Below, in pieces: positions 36,975 through 46,478 of a DNA stretch of 64,000 nt. Source of the DNA: Rhodoferax potami (GTDB taxonomy: Bacteria; Pseudomonadota; Gammaproteobacteria; Burkholderiales; Burkholderiaceae_C); NCBI RefSeq assembly GCF_032193765.1, contig NZ_JAVBIJ010000001.1, forward strand, positions 3,534,001-3,598,000, in the 5' to 3' direction. The translations under genes and the position numbers were made by a program. The notes under the pieces are model-generated. The model did no database searches and was not told the origin of the DNA. It worked only from the letters and a program-made list of their open reading frames with translations. The number at the start of each line of letters is the position of its first letter. The stretch's first letter is position 1.

Positions 36975-37838
36975 ATGCTGTACCCCGAACTTTTTAAGCA
37001 ACTCGAATCGGTGCGCTGGGATATGGAGAAAGATATTCCGTGGGCTAGTTTTGATCCCGCCCAGTTGTCGGACGAGCAGGCTGCGACGATCAAAATGAAT
37101 GCGATCACTGAATGGGCTGCGCTACCTGCCACAGAGATGTTCCTGCGCGATAACCGCGGCGACAGTGACTTTTCCGCGTTCATGTCCATCTGGTTCTTCG
37201 AGGAGCAAAAGCACTCTCTGGTACTGATGGAATATCTCCGCCGGTTCCGCCCGGACCTCGTGCCTACGGAAGAAGAGCTGCATGCCATCCGTTTTGAATT
37301 CGATCCGGCACCGGCATTGGAAACGCTCATGCTGCACTTCTGCGGTGAGATCCGACTCAACCACTGGTACCGCCGCGCGAGCGATTGGCACACAGAGCCG
37401 GTAATCAAGGCGATCTACACCAAACTCAGCCAGGACGAGGCTCGCCACGGCGGTGCCTACCTCAAGTACATGAAGCGTGCCATCGGCAAATTCGGGATCG
37501 AGGCAAAGTCGGCGTTTGCGAAAGTGGGCGTGCTGATGGCGAGTGCGCGCCGCACAGCGCAGGCGCTCCACCCCACGAATTTGCATGTGAACAAATCGTT
37601 GTTTCCGCGGGATACGATTCAGAGCCGTTTGCCAAACCCTGAGTGGTTGGAGCACTGGCTGGACCGTCAGATCAATTTTGATGCGGTCTGGGAGACCAAG
37701 GTGGTCGAACGCATTCTTCACAACCTGAGTTTGCTGATGGAGCGCAGCTTCACCACGGTTCAAGAGCTCAACAAGTATCGCAAGGAGCTTTCCAAAGACT
37801 TGGCTGCGGCGCCTGAAGCTTCACCAGGGACGGTCTGA
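36975..37838 (+). CDS. Ferritin-like di-iron protein, possible fatty-acyl modifying enzyme
   Basis: A 287-aa helical protein with two iron-binding sets, EEQKH (about 76-80) and DEARHGG (about 156-162), about 80 residues apart, the spacing seen in acyl-ACP-desaturase/ferritin-like di-iron oxygenases. ITEWAALPATEMFLRDN and LHFCGEIRLNHWY may supply the remaining ligands. It is divergent from the fatty-acid operon with a shared 184-bp promoter region. A hydrocarbon or fatty-acid oxidation role is plausible but inferred. The 3' end overlaps the next gene tail to tail by 18 bp. Confidence 0.85.
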   Translation: MLYPELFKQLESVRWDMEKDIPWASFDPAQLSDEQAATIKMNAITEWAALPATEMFLRDNRGDSDFSAFMSIWFFEEQKHSLVLMEYLRRFRPDLVPTEEELHAIRFEFDPAPALETLMLHFCGEIRLNHWYRRASDWHTEPVIKAIYTKLSQDEARHGGAYLKYMKRAIGKFGIEAKSAFAKVGVLMASARRTAQALHPTNLHVNKSLFPRDTIQSRLPNPEWLEHWLDRQINFDAVWETKVVERILHNLSLLMERSFTTVQELNKYRKELSKDLAAAPEASPGTV

Positions 37839-39050
37839 TTTCGGGAGGGCGGTAAGCGGAAGCAGCCGCTCCAAATTCAGCTGAACCTTGACATCCTTGT
37901 GTGCCACGCTGGCCACGATACGGTAGTCGCGCACCGTCGTGTCACGAATGGTGGGCTCAATCGTGGGCACGCCGCTGCGGTTCAACAAAACGGCAACTTT
38001 CGGCGTGGTGGTGTTCAGTCCACGCTGAATCACAACAGCCACCTCGTTCGTTGCAAGGCGTACGAATGAGCCCGGCTGATAAATGCCCACGGCTTTGATG
38101 ATGGCTGCACCGGTTTCGTCGATCGCCTGGTTTTCGTCGAAATAGCAAGCCTGCATGGCTGCTGCGGGGGAAATTGGCATGCGCGAGGCCCTCGGGGCCA
38201 AGCGGGCTGCGAACATATCGGCCCGCCGGATCAGACGGGCAAGCCTCTCACCGCGGGAGCGTGGCGCCAAAGGGCCGGGCGGTGCCGTGTGGTGCAGCTG
38301 GATGGCTTGCAACCAATCGGGATCGGTGATGCCCATTTTTTTCATCAGCGCTACGGTATGTTCCGCGTGTTGATCAATCTCCGCGCGTTGCGCCATGGAC
38401 GGCGGCTCCACTTGCGTCGTCAACCGGTCTTGCAGGTCCGTCATGCTCACATTCATGGTCAGCGCTGCGGCCCCTGCCAATTGCTGATCCTCGTCCGACC
38501 AATTCAACACCTCTTTTGCGGCCATCATGCACATGACGCTCACGAGCATTGCATGGGTTGCGCTGTACATGCGCAGCTCGGCGGCAGACAGGTAAATCAG
38601 GGCGAACAGCGTTCCATCCGGGTTGCGCCGACTGTGGCGTTGCAATTGACGCAACAAGCGATCCAGCCGGCTGCGAAAGCTTGCCGGTTGCGTGTCGCGT
38701 AAAAGGGCGTTGGAAATGGCTTGCAGATCCAGCCAGTCCATGCGGTCGTCTTGCGCAGCTTGACGCTCTATCAGTGCATCGCCCGGAAGTTTGGTCTCGG
38801 CGATTTCTCCCAGTGACTTGTCGTCGCGCACCAGTTCATAGAGGCGCTCGACATAGGCACGGTGCAGGGCCTCCGAGTCCGCCACATTGATAAACAAGCC
38901 GCCGCCTCGCTGCGAAAACTCTTCTAAATCCCGGCGCGAGGAAATCACATACGACTTGCGAGCGAGCAGTACCCCGTCTTTGTCCATCAATGGAAAAGGA
39001 AGCGGCGATCCGATGCGGATGGTTTCTATATTGATGGGGACAAGGTGCAT
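37821..39050 (-). CDS. Degenerate HD-GYP-like protein
   Basis: A 409-aa protein with the HD-GYP outline but broken active site. An N-terminal region (residues 1-130) precedes the helical core: ATHAMLVSV keeps the first His, AALTMNVSM stands where AALLHDIGK is expected (HD lost), AIQLHHTAPPG replaces HHE..GYP, and ADMFAARLAPRASR and KAVGIYQPGSFVRL fit the C-terminal end. It probably does not hydrolyse cyclic di-GMP but may still bind it or partner proteins. Transcribed alone, divergent from rfaE2. Confidence 0.82.
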   Translation of the reverse strand: MHLVPINIETIRIGSPLPFPLMDKDGVLLARKSYVISSRRDLEEFSQRGGGLFINVADSEALHRAYVERLYELVRDDKSLGEIAETKLPGDALIERQAAQDDRMDWLDLQAISNALLRDTQPASFRSRLDRLLRQLQRHSRRNPDGTLFALIYLSAAELRMYSATHAMLVSVMCMMAAKEVLNWSDEDQQLAGAAALTMNVSMTDLQDRLTTQVEPPSMAQRAEIDQHAEHTVALMKKMGITDPDWLQAIQLHHTAPPGPLAPRSRGERLARLIRRADMFAARLAPRASRMPISPAAAMQACYFDENQAIDETGAAIIKAVGIYQPGSFVRLATNEVAVVIQRGLNTTTPKVAVLLNRSGVPTIEPTIRDTTVRDYRIVASVAHKDVKVQLNLERLLPLTALPKSDRPW

Positions 39051-39141
39051 AGGACCGGGTGATTATGCAATTTCCATCGGCTGCAACGGACCGTACTTGA
39101 GCCACGGCTTACCGGTAAATGGGGCTGCTAGGATGCTGCTC

Positions 39142-39642
39142 ATGACTTCATCTGCTCCACTTCCTGCGTTCCTCGACAAAATCCAGCCTGCAGACAGCTT
39201 GTCCGCTGCATTGGCGGTGCTGCCTCGCCCTTGGGTGTTCACCAATGGTGTTTTCGATGTCTTGCACCGCGGGCATGTGCTGTATCTCGCACAGGCCCGC
39301 GCCTTGGGCGGTAGCCTGATTGTGGCGCTCAACACCGATGCATCGGTACGCAGATTGGGCAAAGGCGATGACCGCCCCCTAAACGCGGAGGCGGATCGTG
39401 CGGTCGTCATGGCGAGTCAAGGCGCTGTGGACTTGGTCACCTGGTTTGCCGAGGACACGCCAGAGGCCCTGATCGCCCGCATCCGCCCGGATATTCTGGT
39501 GAAGGGCGGCGATTACGACATGTCGGTTCTGCCCGAAACCCGCTTGGTGGAGTCGTGGGGCGGGCGGGCGCAGGCTTTGCCGTTTGTGAGTGGTTACTCC
39601 ACCACCGGTTTGGTAAAAAAGATACGGGCAAGCGCCTCGTAA
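39142..39642 (+). CDS. rfaE2: D-glycero-beta-D-manno-heptose 1-phosphate adenylyltransferase
   Basis: Makes ADP-heptose for the lipopolysaccharide inner core. A 166-aa nucleotidyltransferase: FTNGVFDVLHRGHVLYLAQAR carries the HxGH signature, then LIVALNTDASVRRLGKGDDRP and DILVKGGDYD. It is the C-terminal part alone of the bifunctional HldE. ATG 39142 is chosen, with AGG nine bases upstream; ATG 39133 is possible. A distant kinase partner (RfaE1) is not in the window. Confidence 0.94.
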   Translation: MTSSAPLPAFLDKIQPADSLSAALAVLPRPWVFTNGVFDVLHRGHVLYLAQARALGGSLIVALNTDASVRRLGKGDDRPLNAEADRAVVMASQGAVDLVTWFAEDTPEALIARIRPDILVKGGDYDMSVLPETRLVESWGGRAQALPFVSGYSTTGLVKKIRASAS

Positions 39643-39662
39643 GACGCTGGTGCCAACGCGCA

Positions 39663-42368
39663 TCAAGTCCCGAACACGTGTCCCCACAGGGCAAGGCCCG
39701 CAGCCTGTTCAGCCGGTAGCGCTGTGCTCACGATCGTGGTCGGGCTTTCGTTGAGTCGTGCGGTGTGCTGGATGTGTCGCAGTTCCCGGTAGCTTTGCGC
39801 CGCATCGGAGCCTATCGAGCCGGGCAGTAGCCCCGCGGCTTGCGCGCGCTGCAACAGCGCAATGTTTCCGACGTTATCCAGCAGCGAGGCATGAATGCTT
39901 CCATAGCTAAGCACCAAAAACTGGACCGCGAATTCGATATCCACCATGCCGCCGGGGCTGTGTTTGACGTCGAAAAAGTCAGGCTGCACCGTGTGCGCTT
40001 GTCGCACACGGTCACGCATGTGGTGTATTTCAGCCCGCAGTGAGGGCACATCCCGTGGGCTGCAGATCACGGCATGGCGCACGGATTCAAAGCGTTGTGC
40101 CAAAGCGGCGCTACCGAATACGCAGCGGGCCCGGGTGATGGCCTGGTGTTCCCAAGTCCACGCCGTGTTGCTGCCGCGCTGTTGCTGGTAGTTGGAGTAC
40201 GCCTCAAAACTGGTGACCAAGAGGCCGGAGTTGCCATTCGGTCGCAGGGCCGTGTCGATTTCATACAAGTCGCCCTCACCGGTCTTGACGGTCAACCAAT
40301 TGATGAGCTTGCGCACCAGTGCCGAGTACACCTCGGCGGCCCGTTCGTCAGCATCGTCGTACACGAACACGATATCGAGGTCGCTGCCGTAACCCAGTTC
40401 TTTCCCGCCTAGCTTTCCGTAGGCAATGATGCCGAACTGTGGAATCTCTGCGTGTCGATTTTTCAACCGCATCCAGCACCATCGCGTCGTCACCGAGAGA
40501 ACGGATTGCGCCAGCGCGCTCAAGTCATCCGCGACTTGCTCGACCGTCAGGCGACCTTCGATATCGCGAGTCAGCGTACGGAAAACCTCCGCGTGGTGAG
40601 CCCGGCGCAAAAGGTTGAGCAGGCTTTCATCATCATCTTCGCCACTGACCTGGAGTGCAGATCTGCGGCGCTCCAAGTCCGCTTCGAAGAGCGGGGCGTC
40701 GAATCGATCGTCCAGTGTCCGGCTATCTGCCAGTTCGTCGATCACCCCGGGATGTTTGAGTAAATAACGCGCCGGCCAACGGGCCGCGCCTAACATGCGA
40801 AGCAAGCGTTCATGCACCTGCGGGCGCTCCAGGAGCATGGCGAGATAGCTTTCTCTGCGCAGCAAAGGCTCTATCCAGTCTGCGAGCCTGACGGCCGCGT
40901 CTTCTGTGGTCCGGCCCTCTGCTATCCATTGACCGGTACGCACAATCAGTCGCATCAGCCGGTGCCGCGATTCATCCTTGAGCGCTTGCACCCGGGGGTG
41001 GCTTTGCCAATCCTTGATCCGGGCCTGGAAGCTGCCTTCCAACCCAGGCAGCACGGACTCCAGGTCCATCAAGCTGGCATTGGGCTTGCCTGTGCAGCCT
41101 TTACAAGAGGGCTCGCTGCCCCCTAGCAAGGAGTCGAACTCTTGGGCCACTACCTCGCGGTGCCGGTCCAGCTCCTGCAAAAGTTCGCCGCTGTCACGGA
41201 GGTCCAGCGTCGATGCGATCCAGCACAAATCCTCTTCGTTGGTGGGCAGCACATGGGTTTGTTGGTCGTCAAGGTATTGGATGCGGTGCTCCACCTTGCG
41301 CAAGAAGAGGTAGGCCTCGGTCAGGGCCGTAGCGCTGTCTTGGGGCATCAAGCCTGCGCGCACCAGTCGGCTGAGTGCACTGGTCGTGGGCCTGGTGCGC
41401 AGGTCTGGGAATTGGCCACCCCGCACCACTTGCAATAGCTGGACCGTGAACTCAATCTCCCGGATGCCGCCACGTGACAATTTGACGTCGTTGCTTCTCT
41501 CGGGCCGGCCCGCGCTGCGCTTGGCGGCATGGTCGCGGATTTGCCGGTGCAATACACGCAGGGCATCGAACACGTTGTAGTCCAGGTAGCGCCGGAACAC
41601 GAACGGAACCACCACGGCGCGCAGTTGCAATGCGAATCCACTGCCCACCGCTGCCGCAGGCGCCACCACACGACTCTTGAGCCAAGCGAACCGCTCCCAC
41701 TCGCGGCCCTGCACGTGCAAATACTCTTCGAGTGCGCTCAGCGACACCGCTGCGGGCCCTGAGTTGCCATTCGGTCGAAGCGCGAGATCTACCCGGAACA
41801 CAAAGCCGTGGTCTGTGCTGTCTCCGATGAGTGCGTAGATCCCGCGCACCATCTTGGCAAAAAACTCCTGGTTAGAGATCCGGCCGCGACCCACGCTGTC
41901 GCCGGTGGTCTCGCCATCCTGGTCATAGACATAAATGAGATCAATGTCGCTTGAAACATTGAGTTCGCGGGCGCCCAACTTGCCCATGCCCACTACCAAT
42001 AACTGCGCAGCGGTGCCGGAGGTGGATAGGGGCGTGCCGTACTGGGCTGTCAAAGCCGTGTAGCTGAGTGCAAAGGCGCGATCCAGCGAAAACTCGGCCA
42101 GGGCCGTCATCGACGCGGTCACGTCTTCTACCGTTGACCGCTCTTCGCAGTCCAAAGTGGCCAATCTCTCCAGTATCAGCTGCCGTGTGATCCGCAGCAC
42201 ATGGCCTGGCTCATGGCCTGCAGACTCCAGGGATGAAGCGAGAGATGCGATAGCCGCTTTGCCCGGAAGGCCGGGGGGCAACAAAGCGGATTCTGTGGCG
42301 TACCGGCGTCTGACACGTTGGACAAAACGGGCGTGTGCCACGGTGGCCTGGTTTTCAAGGCGGGTCAT
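39663..42368 (-). CDS. glnE: Glutamine synthetase adenylyl-transferase/adenylyl-removing enzyme
   Basis: Adds or removes AMP on glutamine synthetase in response to nitrogen state through PII. The 901-aa protein has two nucleotidyltransferase domains: VVGMGKLGARELNVSSDIDLIYVY (removal domain) and IIAYGKLGGKELGYGSDLDIVFVYDD (transfer domain), each with GK..G.E...SDxD. RPNGNSG recurs in both halves. ATG 42368 is preferred; the open frame extends to 42452. Divergent start with the YhdP gene is only 26 bp away. Confidence 0.95.
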   Translation of the reverse strand: MTRLENQATVAHARFVQRVRRRYATESALLPPGLPGKAAIASLASSLESAGHEPGHVLRITRQLILERLATLDCEERSTVEDVTASMTALAEFSLDRAFALSYTALTAQYGTPLSTSGTAAQLLVVGMGKLGARELNVSSDIDLIYVYDQDGETTGDSVGRGRISNQEFFAKMVRGIYALIGDSTDHGFVFRVDLALRPNGNSGPAAVSLSALEEYLHVQGREWERFAWLKSRVVAPAAAVGSGFALQLRAVVVPFVFRRYLDYNVFDALRVLHRQIRDHAAKRSAGRPERSNDVKLSRGGIREIEFTVQLLQVVRGGQFPDLRTRPTTSALSRLVRAGLMPQDSATALTEAYLFLRKVEHRIQYLDDQQTHVLPTNEEDLCWIASTLDLRDSGELLQELDRHREVVAQEFDSLLGGSEPSCKGCTGKPNASLMDLESVLPGLEGSFQARIKDWQSHPRVQALKDESRHRLMRLIVRTGQWIAEGRTTEDAAVRLADWIEPLLRRESYLAMLLERPQVHERLLRMLGAARWPARYLLKHPGVIDELADSRTLDDRFDAPLFEADLERRRSALQVSGEDDDESLLNLLRRAHHAEVFRTLTRDIEGRLTVEQVADDLSALAQSVLSVTTRWCWMRLKNRHAEIPQFGIIAYGKLGGKELGYGSDLDIVFVYDDADERAAEVYSALVRKLINWLTVKTGEGDLYEIDTALRPNGNSGLLVTSFEAYSNYQQQRGSNTAWTWEHQAITRARCVFGSAALAQRFESVRHAVICSPRDVPSLRAEIHHMRDRVRQAHTVQPDFFDVKHSPGGMVDIEFAVQFLVLSYGSIHASLLDNVGNIALLQRAQAAGLLPGSIGSDAAQSYRELRHIQHTARLNESPTTIVSTALPAEQAAGLALWGHVFGT

Positions 42369-42394
42369 AATTCCTGAATAGTCCCCATAGCACG

Positions 42395-45300
42395 ATGAAC
42401 GATTTAATCTCCGCTCCCTCACTCCGCTTTCGGGTGTTCGCAGGCCTGGCAAAGTGGGCGCTGCGGGTGCTGGCTATGGGCTGGCTGGCTATCGGATTGC
42501 TTTGGTGCGGATTGCATTTTCTCATTGTGCCGCGAATCGCAGAACTTCGCCCATGGGTAGAAACGCAGGCCACGCAAGCCCTAGGGTTGCCCGTGCGCAT
42601 CGGGGATATGCAGGCCCGCTCCAACGGCGTGATCCCGTCTGTTGAGTTACTGCGGGTCAGTGTGTTGGATCAAGAAGGGCGTGAGGCGCTCGTGCTGCCC
42701 AGTGTGCTAGCAGCACTGTCGCCTCGCTCACTGCTGGTCGGTGGGTTGGAGCAGTTGCACATCGACAGCCCATCGTTAGACATCCGGCGCTCCGCCGACG
42801 GAAGCTGGTGGATTGCCGGGCTGCCGGTAAGTGGCTCGAACAACACAGACGGGCGCGTGGCCGACTGGTTGTTCTCCCAGCCTGAAATTGCCTTGCTTCG
42901 TGGTCGGGTCACCTGGACGGACGAGACCCGCCCGGTGGAGTCTGTGGTGTTTGACGATGTTGACTTGGTAATTCGCAACAGTTTGCGTGGCCATGCATTG
43001 CGCCTCGATGCGACGCCGCCCGCATCCTGGGGGCAACGCCTGAGTGCGCGGGGCATATTCAAGCAACCCTTGCTGTCACGCCACGAGGGCCAATGGCAGG
43101 ACTGGGACGGCGAGGCATTTGTCGACTTGCCCCAAGTGCATTTGGCAGAGTTGGGTCGCTACGTGGATTTGGGGGTGGCACTGACACGCGGAGAGGGCGC
43201 GATGCGGGCGTGGGTCGATGTCGTGGCCGGTACGCCTACAGGTGCCGTGGCCGACGTCAGCCTCCAGCAAGTGCAATTGACCACGCGCCAAGGTTTGGAG
43301 CCGCTCGAATTGAACGCGGTGTCGGGCCGGTTGGGTGCGAAAACGCTGGCCGGTGGCAATCAGTTCAGCACAGAGGCACTCCAGTTCGTTACCCAGGACG
43401 GCTTGCATTGGCCTGGAGGCAATGTGCAACTGCAACTGTTTGCGCAAACCCCGAGCCAAAAAGAGCGGGGTACTCTGAGTGCAGATCGCCTAGATCTCGC
43501 CGCGTTGACCCAAATCGCTGCGCGCTTACCGCTTGATGCTAGTGTTCACGACAGCTTGCTCCGCTTGAGCCCCAAGGGCGTGATGGAGACTCTTAACGCC
43601 AGTTGGAGTGGCCCGACCACCGGCCCGACTGAGTACGCTGTCAAAGGGCGGGTCAGCCAGCTGGGTGTGCCTGCATGCCGTTGCGGCACCGAGAGCCGCC
43701 CCGGTTTTGAGGGGCTGAATGCCACCTTCGAGTTAGACCAGTCCGGCGGCAAGGCGACCTTGGCGATGCAGCGCGGCACTGCGGATATGGTGGACTTGCT
43801 GGCAGAGCCGCTGATGACATTTGACCAACTCGCCGGTGACCTACAGTGGAAGCTCAACGGCAAGCGCCTGCAGCTGAGCGGCAGCGGCGTGCGCTTTTCC
43901 AATGCGGATGCCGCTGGCGAGTTGAAGTTCACTTGGAGCAGCCCGGAGGTGGGAGCTGTGACTGCGCTAAACCCGGGCATTCTGGATTTGCAGGGCAGCG
44001 TGAGCCGGGCTGACGCAGCCCGCTTGCCCCGCTATTTGCCCCTGGCGATGGAGCGTGATGGGCGCGACTATTTGCAAGCGGCCCTGCTGGGTGGTGCGCT
44101 GACCAGCGGAACTTTTAAGGTGAAAGGGGACTTGGCCCGCTTCCCGTTTCGCACCGCCAACCAGGGCGAGTTCAAAATTGCGGCGGCTTTTCAAAATGGC
44201 AGCTTTGCATTCGCGCCAGCGGTGGTCATGCCCAAAGACAGTTTGCCCTGGCCTGCTTTGAACCAGCTGCAGGGCGACATGGTGTTGGACAAAGATCAGC
44301 TCCAAGTCAAACTCACCCGCGGCACTCTGGGGAGCGGTGGTGTGCAGTTTTCAAAGGCGGATGTCCAGGTCAGCCGCTTGTTTGATGCATCTACCGTAGC
44401 GGTGACAGCCGAGGCCAAAGGGCCGGTCATGGATGTGGTGAGCGCTGTAAATAGCTCTCCGCTGACCGAAGCTTTGGACAAAGCACTGGCGCAGACTTCT
44501 GCCACGGGGGTGGCGGATTACAAATTCAAACTAGGCTTTCCCTTGGCGGACACCAACAAAATGGCGGTGCAAGGCACCGTGGTGTTGCCGGGCAATGACC
44601 TGCAGATTCGCCCCGATACCCCCAAACTCTCCCGCCTTCGGGGCACCATCAACTTCAACCAATCGGGCTTCAGTTTGAGCGGTGCGCAAGCCCGCGCTCT
44701 GGGAGGGGATGTGCGTATTGAAGGGGGCTTGTCGGTGGCCCCGGTGTCTGGCAGCGCGGGTGCCGCCAAGCCTGTGGCGTCGCAGTTGCGCTTCAGTGGC
44801 ACCGCCACTTCTGAAGGCTTGCGTCAGGCTAAGGAACTAGGCCCCGCCGCACGAGCAGCCCAGTTCGCCAGCGGTAGCGCCAGTTACATCGCGACCCTGG
44901 GTTTTCGCTCGGGAGTGCCGGAGCTGCAAATCAACTCCAATCTGGTCGGCATGGCATTGAACTTGCCAGCACCCTTGACCAAAACCGCCGAGGCAGCGTT
45001 ACCGGTGCGGTTCGACTCGGCGGTGCTGCGCCCGGCAGGGCCGGCGGTGGCCACACGCCTGAAAGACCGTTTGCAACTGGACGTCGGGCGGCTGGCTTCG
45101 GTCATTTTTGTGCGCGATATTTCAGGCCCGGAGCCCCATGTGCAAAGTGGAGCGATTGCCGTCGGTCTGGGCCCTGATGAGGCGGCTCCGTTGCCCGATG
45201 CCGGTGTCGTCGCTAACCTCAACATCCCGCGGTTGGATGTGGATGCGTGGACCGCAGTTGCGGACAAGCTCGGTACCGATGGAGTGGCTGACACTGCAAA

Positions 45301-46447
45301 AAGCCCCTCGCCGGGTGCGATGTCCGCCTCCGAGTACCTGCCCAATGTGCTGGTGCTCCGCTCCAAGGAGCTGCTGGCCTCCGGACGCCAACTCAACAAC
45401 GTTGTGGTGGGGGGCGGGCGCGAAGGTCCTTTGTGGCGCGCCAACGTGGACGCGACGGAGCTGTCCGGCTATGTCGAATACCGCCAGCCTTCTGGTAGCA
45501 ATGCCGGGCGCTTGTACGCGCGCTTGGCCCGGCTCTCTATTGCCCAGAGTGGTGCGCAAGATGTGGAGTCGCTTTTGGACGAGCAGCCTGCCGCGATTCC
45601 AGCGCTGGATATCGAGGTTGAAGACTTTGTGCTGCGTGGCAAAAAATTGGGCCGGATCGATGTCGAGGCGGTGAACCTGGGGAGTGCGGGTGCCCGTGAA
45701 TGGCGTCTCAACCGTTTCAATATCCGTACCCCCGAAGCCGAGCTGACAGCCAGTGGCAACTGGGCTGCTATCAATGCGTCTGCCGCATCACCGGGGAGCA
45801 GTGTGCGGGATCGTCGCCGCACGGTCCTGAACTTCAAGCTCGATATCCGCGACTCGGGCGAACTGCTCAGCCGTTTGGGCATGCCCGGGGTGGTGCGCAA
45901 GGGCGAAGGCAAAGTAGAGGGCCAAGTTGCGTGGGCCGGCTCCCCGATCACGGTGGATTACCCCAGCATGAGCGGCAAATTCAATGTGAACGTGGAAACA
46001 GGCCAGTTTCTCAAAGCCGAACCCGGTATTGCCAAACTGCTGGGCGTGCTGAGCTTGCAAAGCCTGCCGCGCCGGCTGATGCTCGATTTCCGCGATGTGT
46101 TCAGCGAAGGCTTTGCCTTTGATTATTTCCGGGGCGACATTGCGATCGAGCAAGGGGTCGCCAAGACCAATAATTTACAGATGAAAGGCGTCAATGCCGC
46201 AGTCCTGATGGATGGCCAGGCCGACATCAGCAAAGAAACGCAGAACCTGCGGGTGGTGGTGGTGCCAGAAATCAATGCGGGTAGCGCCTCCCTGATCGCG
46301 TCAGCTATCAATCCGGTGGTCGGCTTGAGCACCTTTCTGGCCCAGCTGCTATTGCGTGGCCCATTGGTGAATGCGGCTACCCAAGAGTTTGTGGTGGACG
46401 GCACTTGGCTGGACCCCAAAGTAACCCAGGTGCCGCGCAAGCCCTGA
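42395..46447 (+). CDS. YhdP-like AsmA-family giant membrane protein
   Basis: A 1350-aa protein with one N-terminal membrane helix (about 24-46) and a very long beta-rich periplasmic part. The N-terminal DUF3971 and C-terminal AsmA-2 regions (LNFKLDIRDSGELLSRLG, LPRRLMLDFRDVFSEGFAFD, GVNAAVLMDGQADISKETQNL) mark it as YhdP. Relatives help move phospholipids between inner and outer membranes. It starts 26 bp from divergent glnE, and is followed by the amidase gene after 31 bp. Confidence 0.93.
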   Translation: MNDLISAPSLRFRVFAGLAKWALRVLAMGWLAIGLLWCGLHFLIVPRIAELRPWVETQATQALGLPVRIGDMQARSNGVIPSVELLRVSVLDQEGREALVLPSVLAALSPRSLLVGGLEQLHIDSPSLDIRRSADGSWWIAGLPVSGSNNTDGRVADWLFSQPEIALLRGRVTWTDETRPVESVVFDDVDLVIRNSLRGHALRLDATPPASWGQRLSARGIFKQPLLSRHEGQWQDWDGEAFVDLPQVHLAELGRYVDLGVALTRGEGAMRAWVDVVAGTPTGAVADVSLQQVQLTTRQGLEPLELNAVSGRLGAKTLAGGNQFSTEALQFVTQDGLHWPGGNVQLQLFAQTPSQKERGTLSADRLDLAALTQIAARLPLDASVHDSLLRLSPKGVMETLNASWSGPTTGPTEYAVKGRVSQLGVPACRCGTESRPGFEGLNATFELDQSGGKATLAMQRGTADMVDLLAEPLMTFDQLAGDLQWKLNGKRLQLSGSGVRFSNADAAGELKFTWSSPEVGAVTALNPGILDLQGSVSRADAARLPRYLPLAMERDGRDYLQAALLGGALTSGTFKVKGDLARFPFRTANQGEFKIAAAFQNGSFAFAPAVVMPKDSLPWPALNQLQGDMVLDKDQLQVKLTRGTLGSGGVQFSKADVQVSRLFDASTVAVTAEAKGPVMDVVSAVNSSPLTEALDKALAQTSATGVADYKFKLGFPLADTNKMAVQGTVVLPGNDLQIRPDTPKLSRLRGTINFNQSGFSLSGAQARALGGDVRIEGGLSVAPVSGSAGAAKPVASQLRFSGTATSEGLRQAKELGPAARAAQFASGSASYIATLGFRSGVPELQINSNLVGMALNLPAPLTKTAEAALPVRFDSAVLRPAGPAVATRLKDRLQLDVGRLASVIFVRDISGPEPHVQSGAIAVGLGPDEAAPLPDAGVVANLNIPRLDVDAWTAVADKLGTDGVADTAKSPSPGAMSASEYLPNVLVLRSKELLASGRQLNNVVVGGGREGPLWRANVDATELSGYVEYRQPSGSNAGRLYARLARLSIAQSGAQDVESLLDEQPAAIPALDIEVEDFVLRGKKLGRIDVEAVNLGSAGAREWRLNRFNIRTPEAELTASGNWAAINASAASPGSSVRDRRRTVLNFKLDIRDSGELLSRLGMPGVVRKGEGKVEGQVAWAGSPITVDYPSMSGKFNVNVETGQFLKAEPGIAKLLGVLSLQSLPRRLMLDFRDVFSEGFAFDYFRGDIAIEQGVAKTNNLQMKGVNAAVLMDGQADISKETQNLRVVVVPEINAGSASLIASAINPVVGLSTFLAQLLLRGPLVNAATQEFVVDGTWLDPKVTQVPRKP

Positions 46448-46478
46448 CGCACTGATACGTTTGATACGGAGTTGATCT

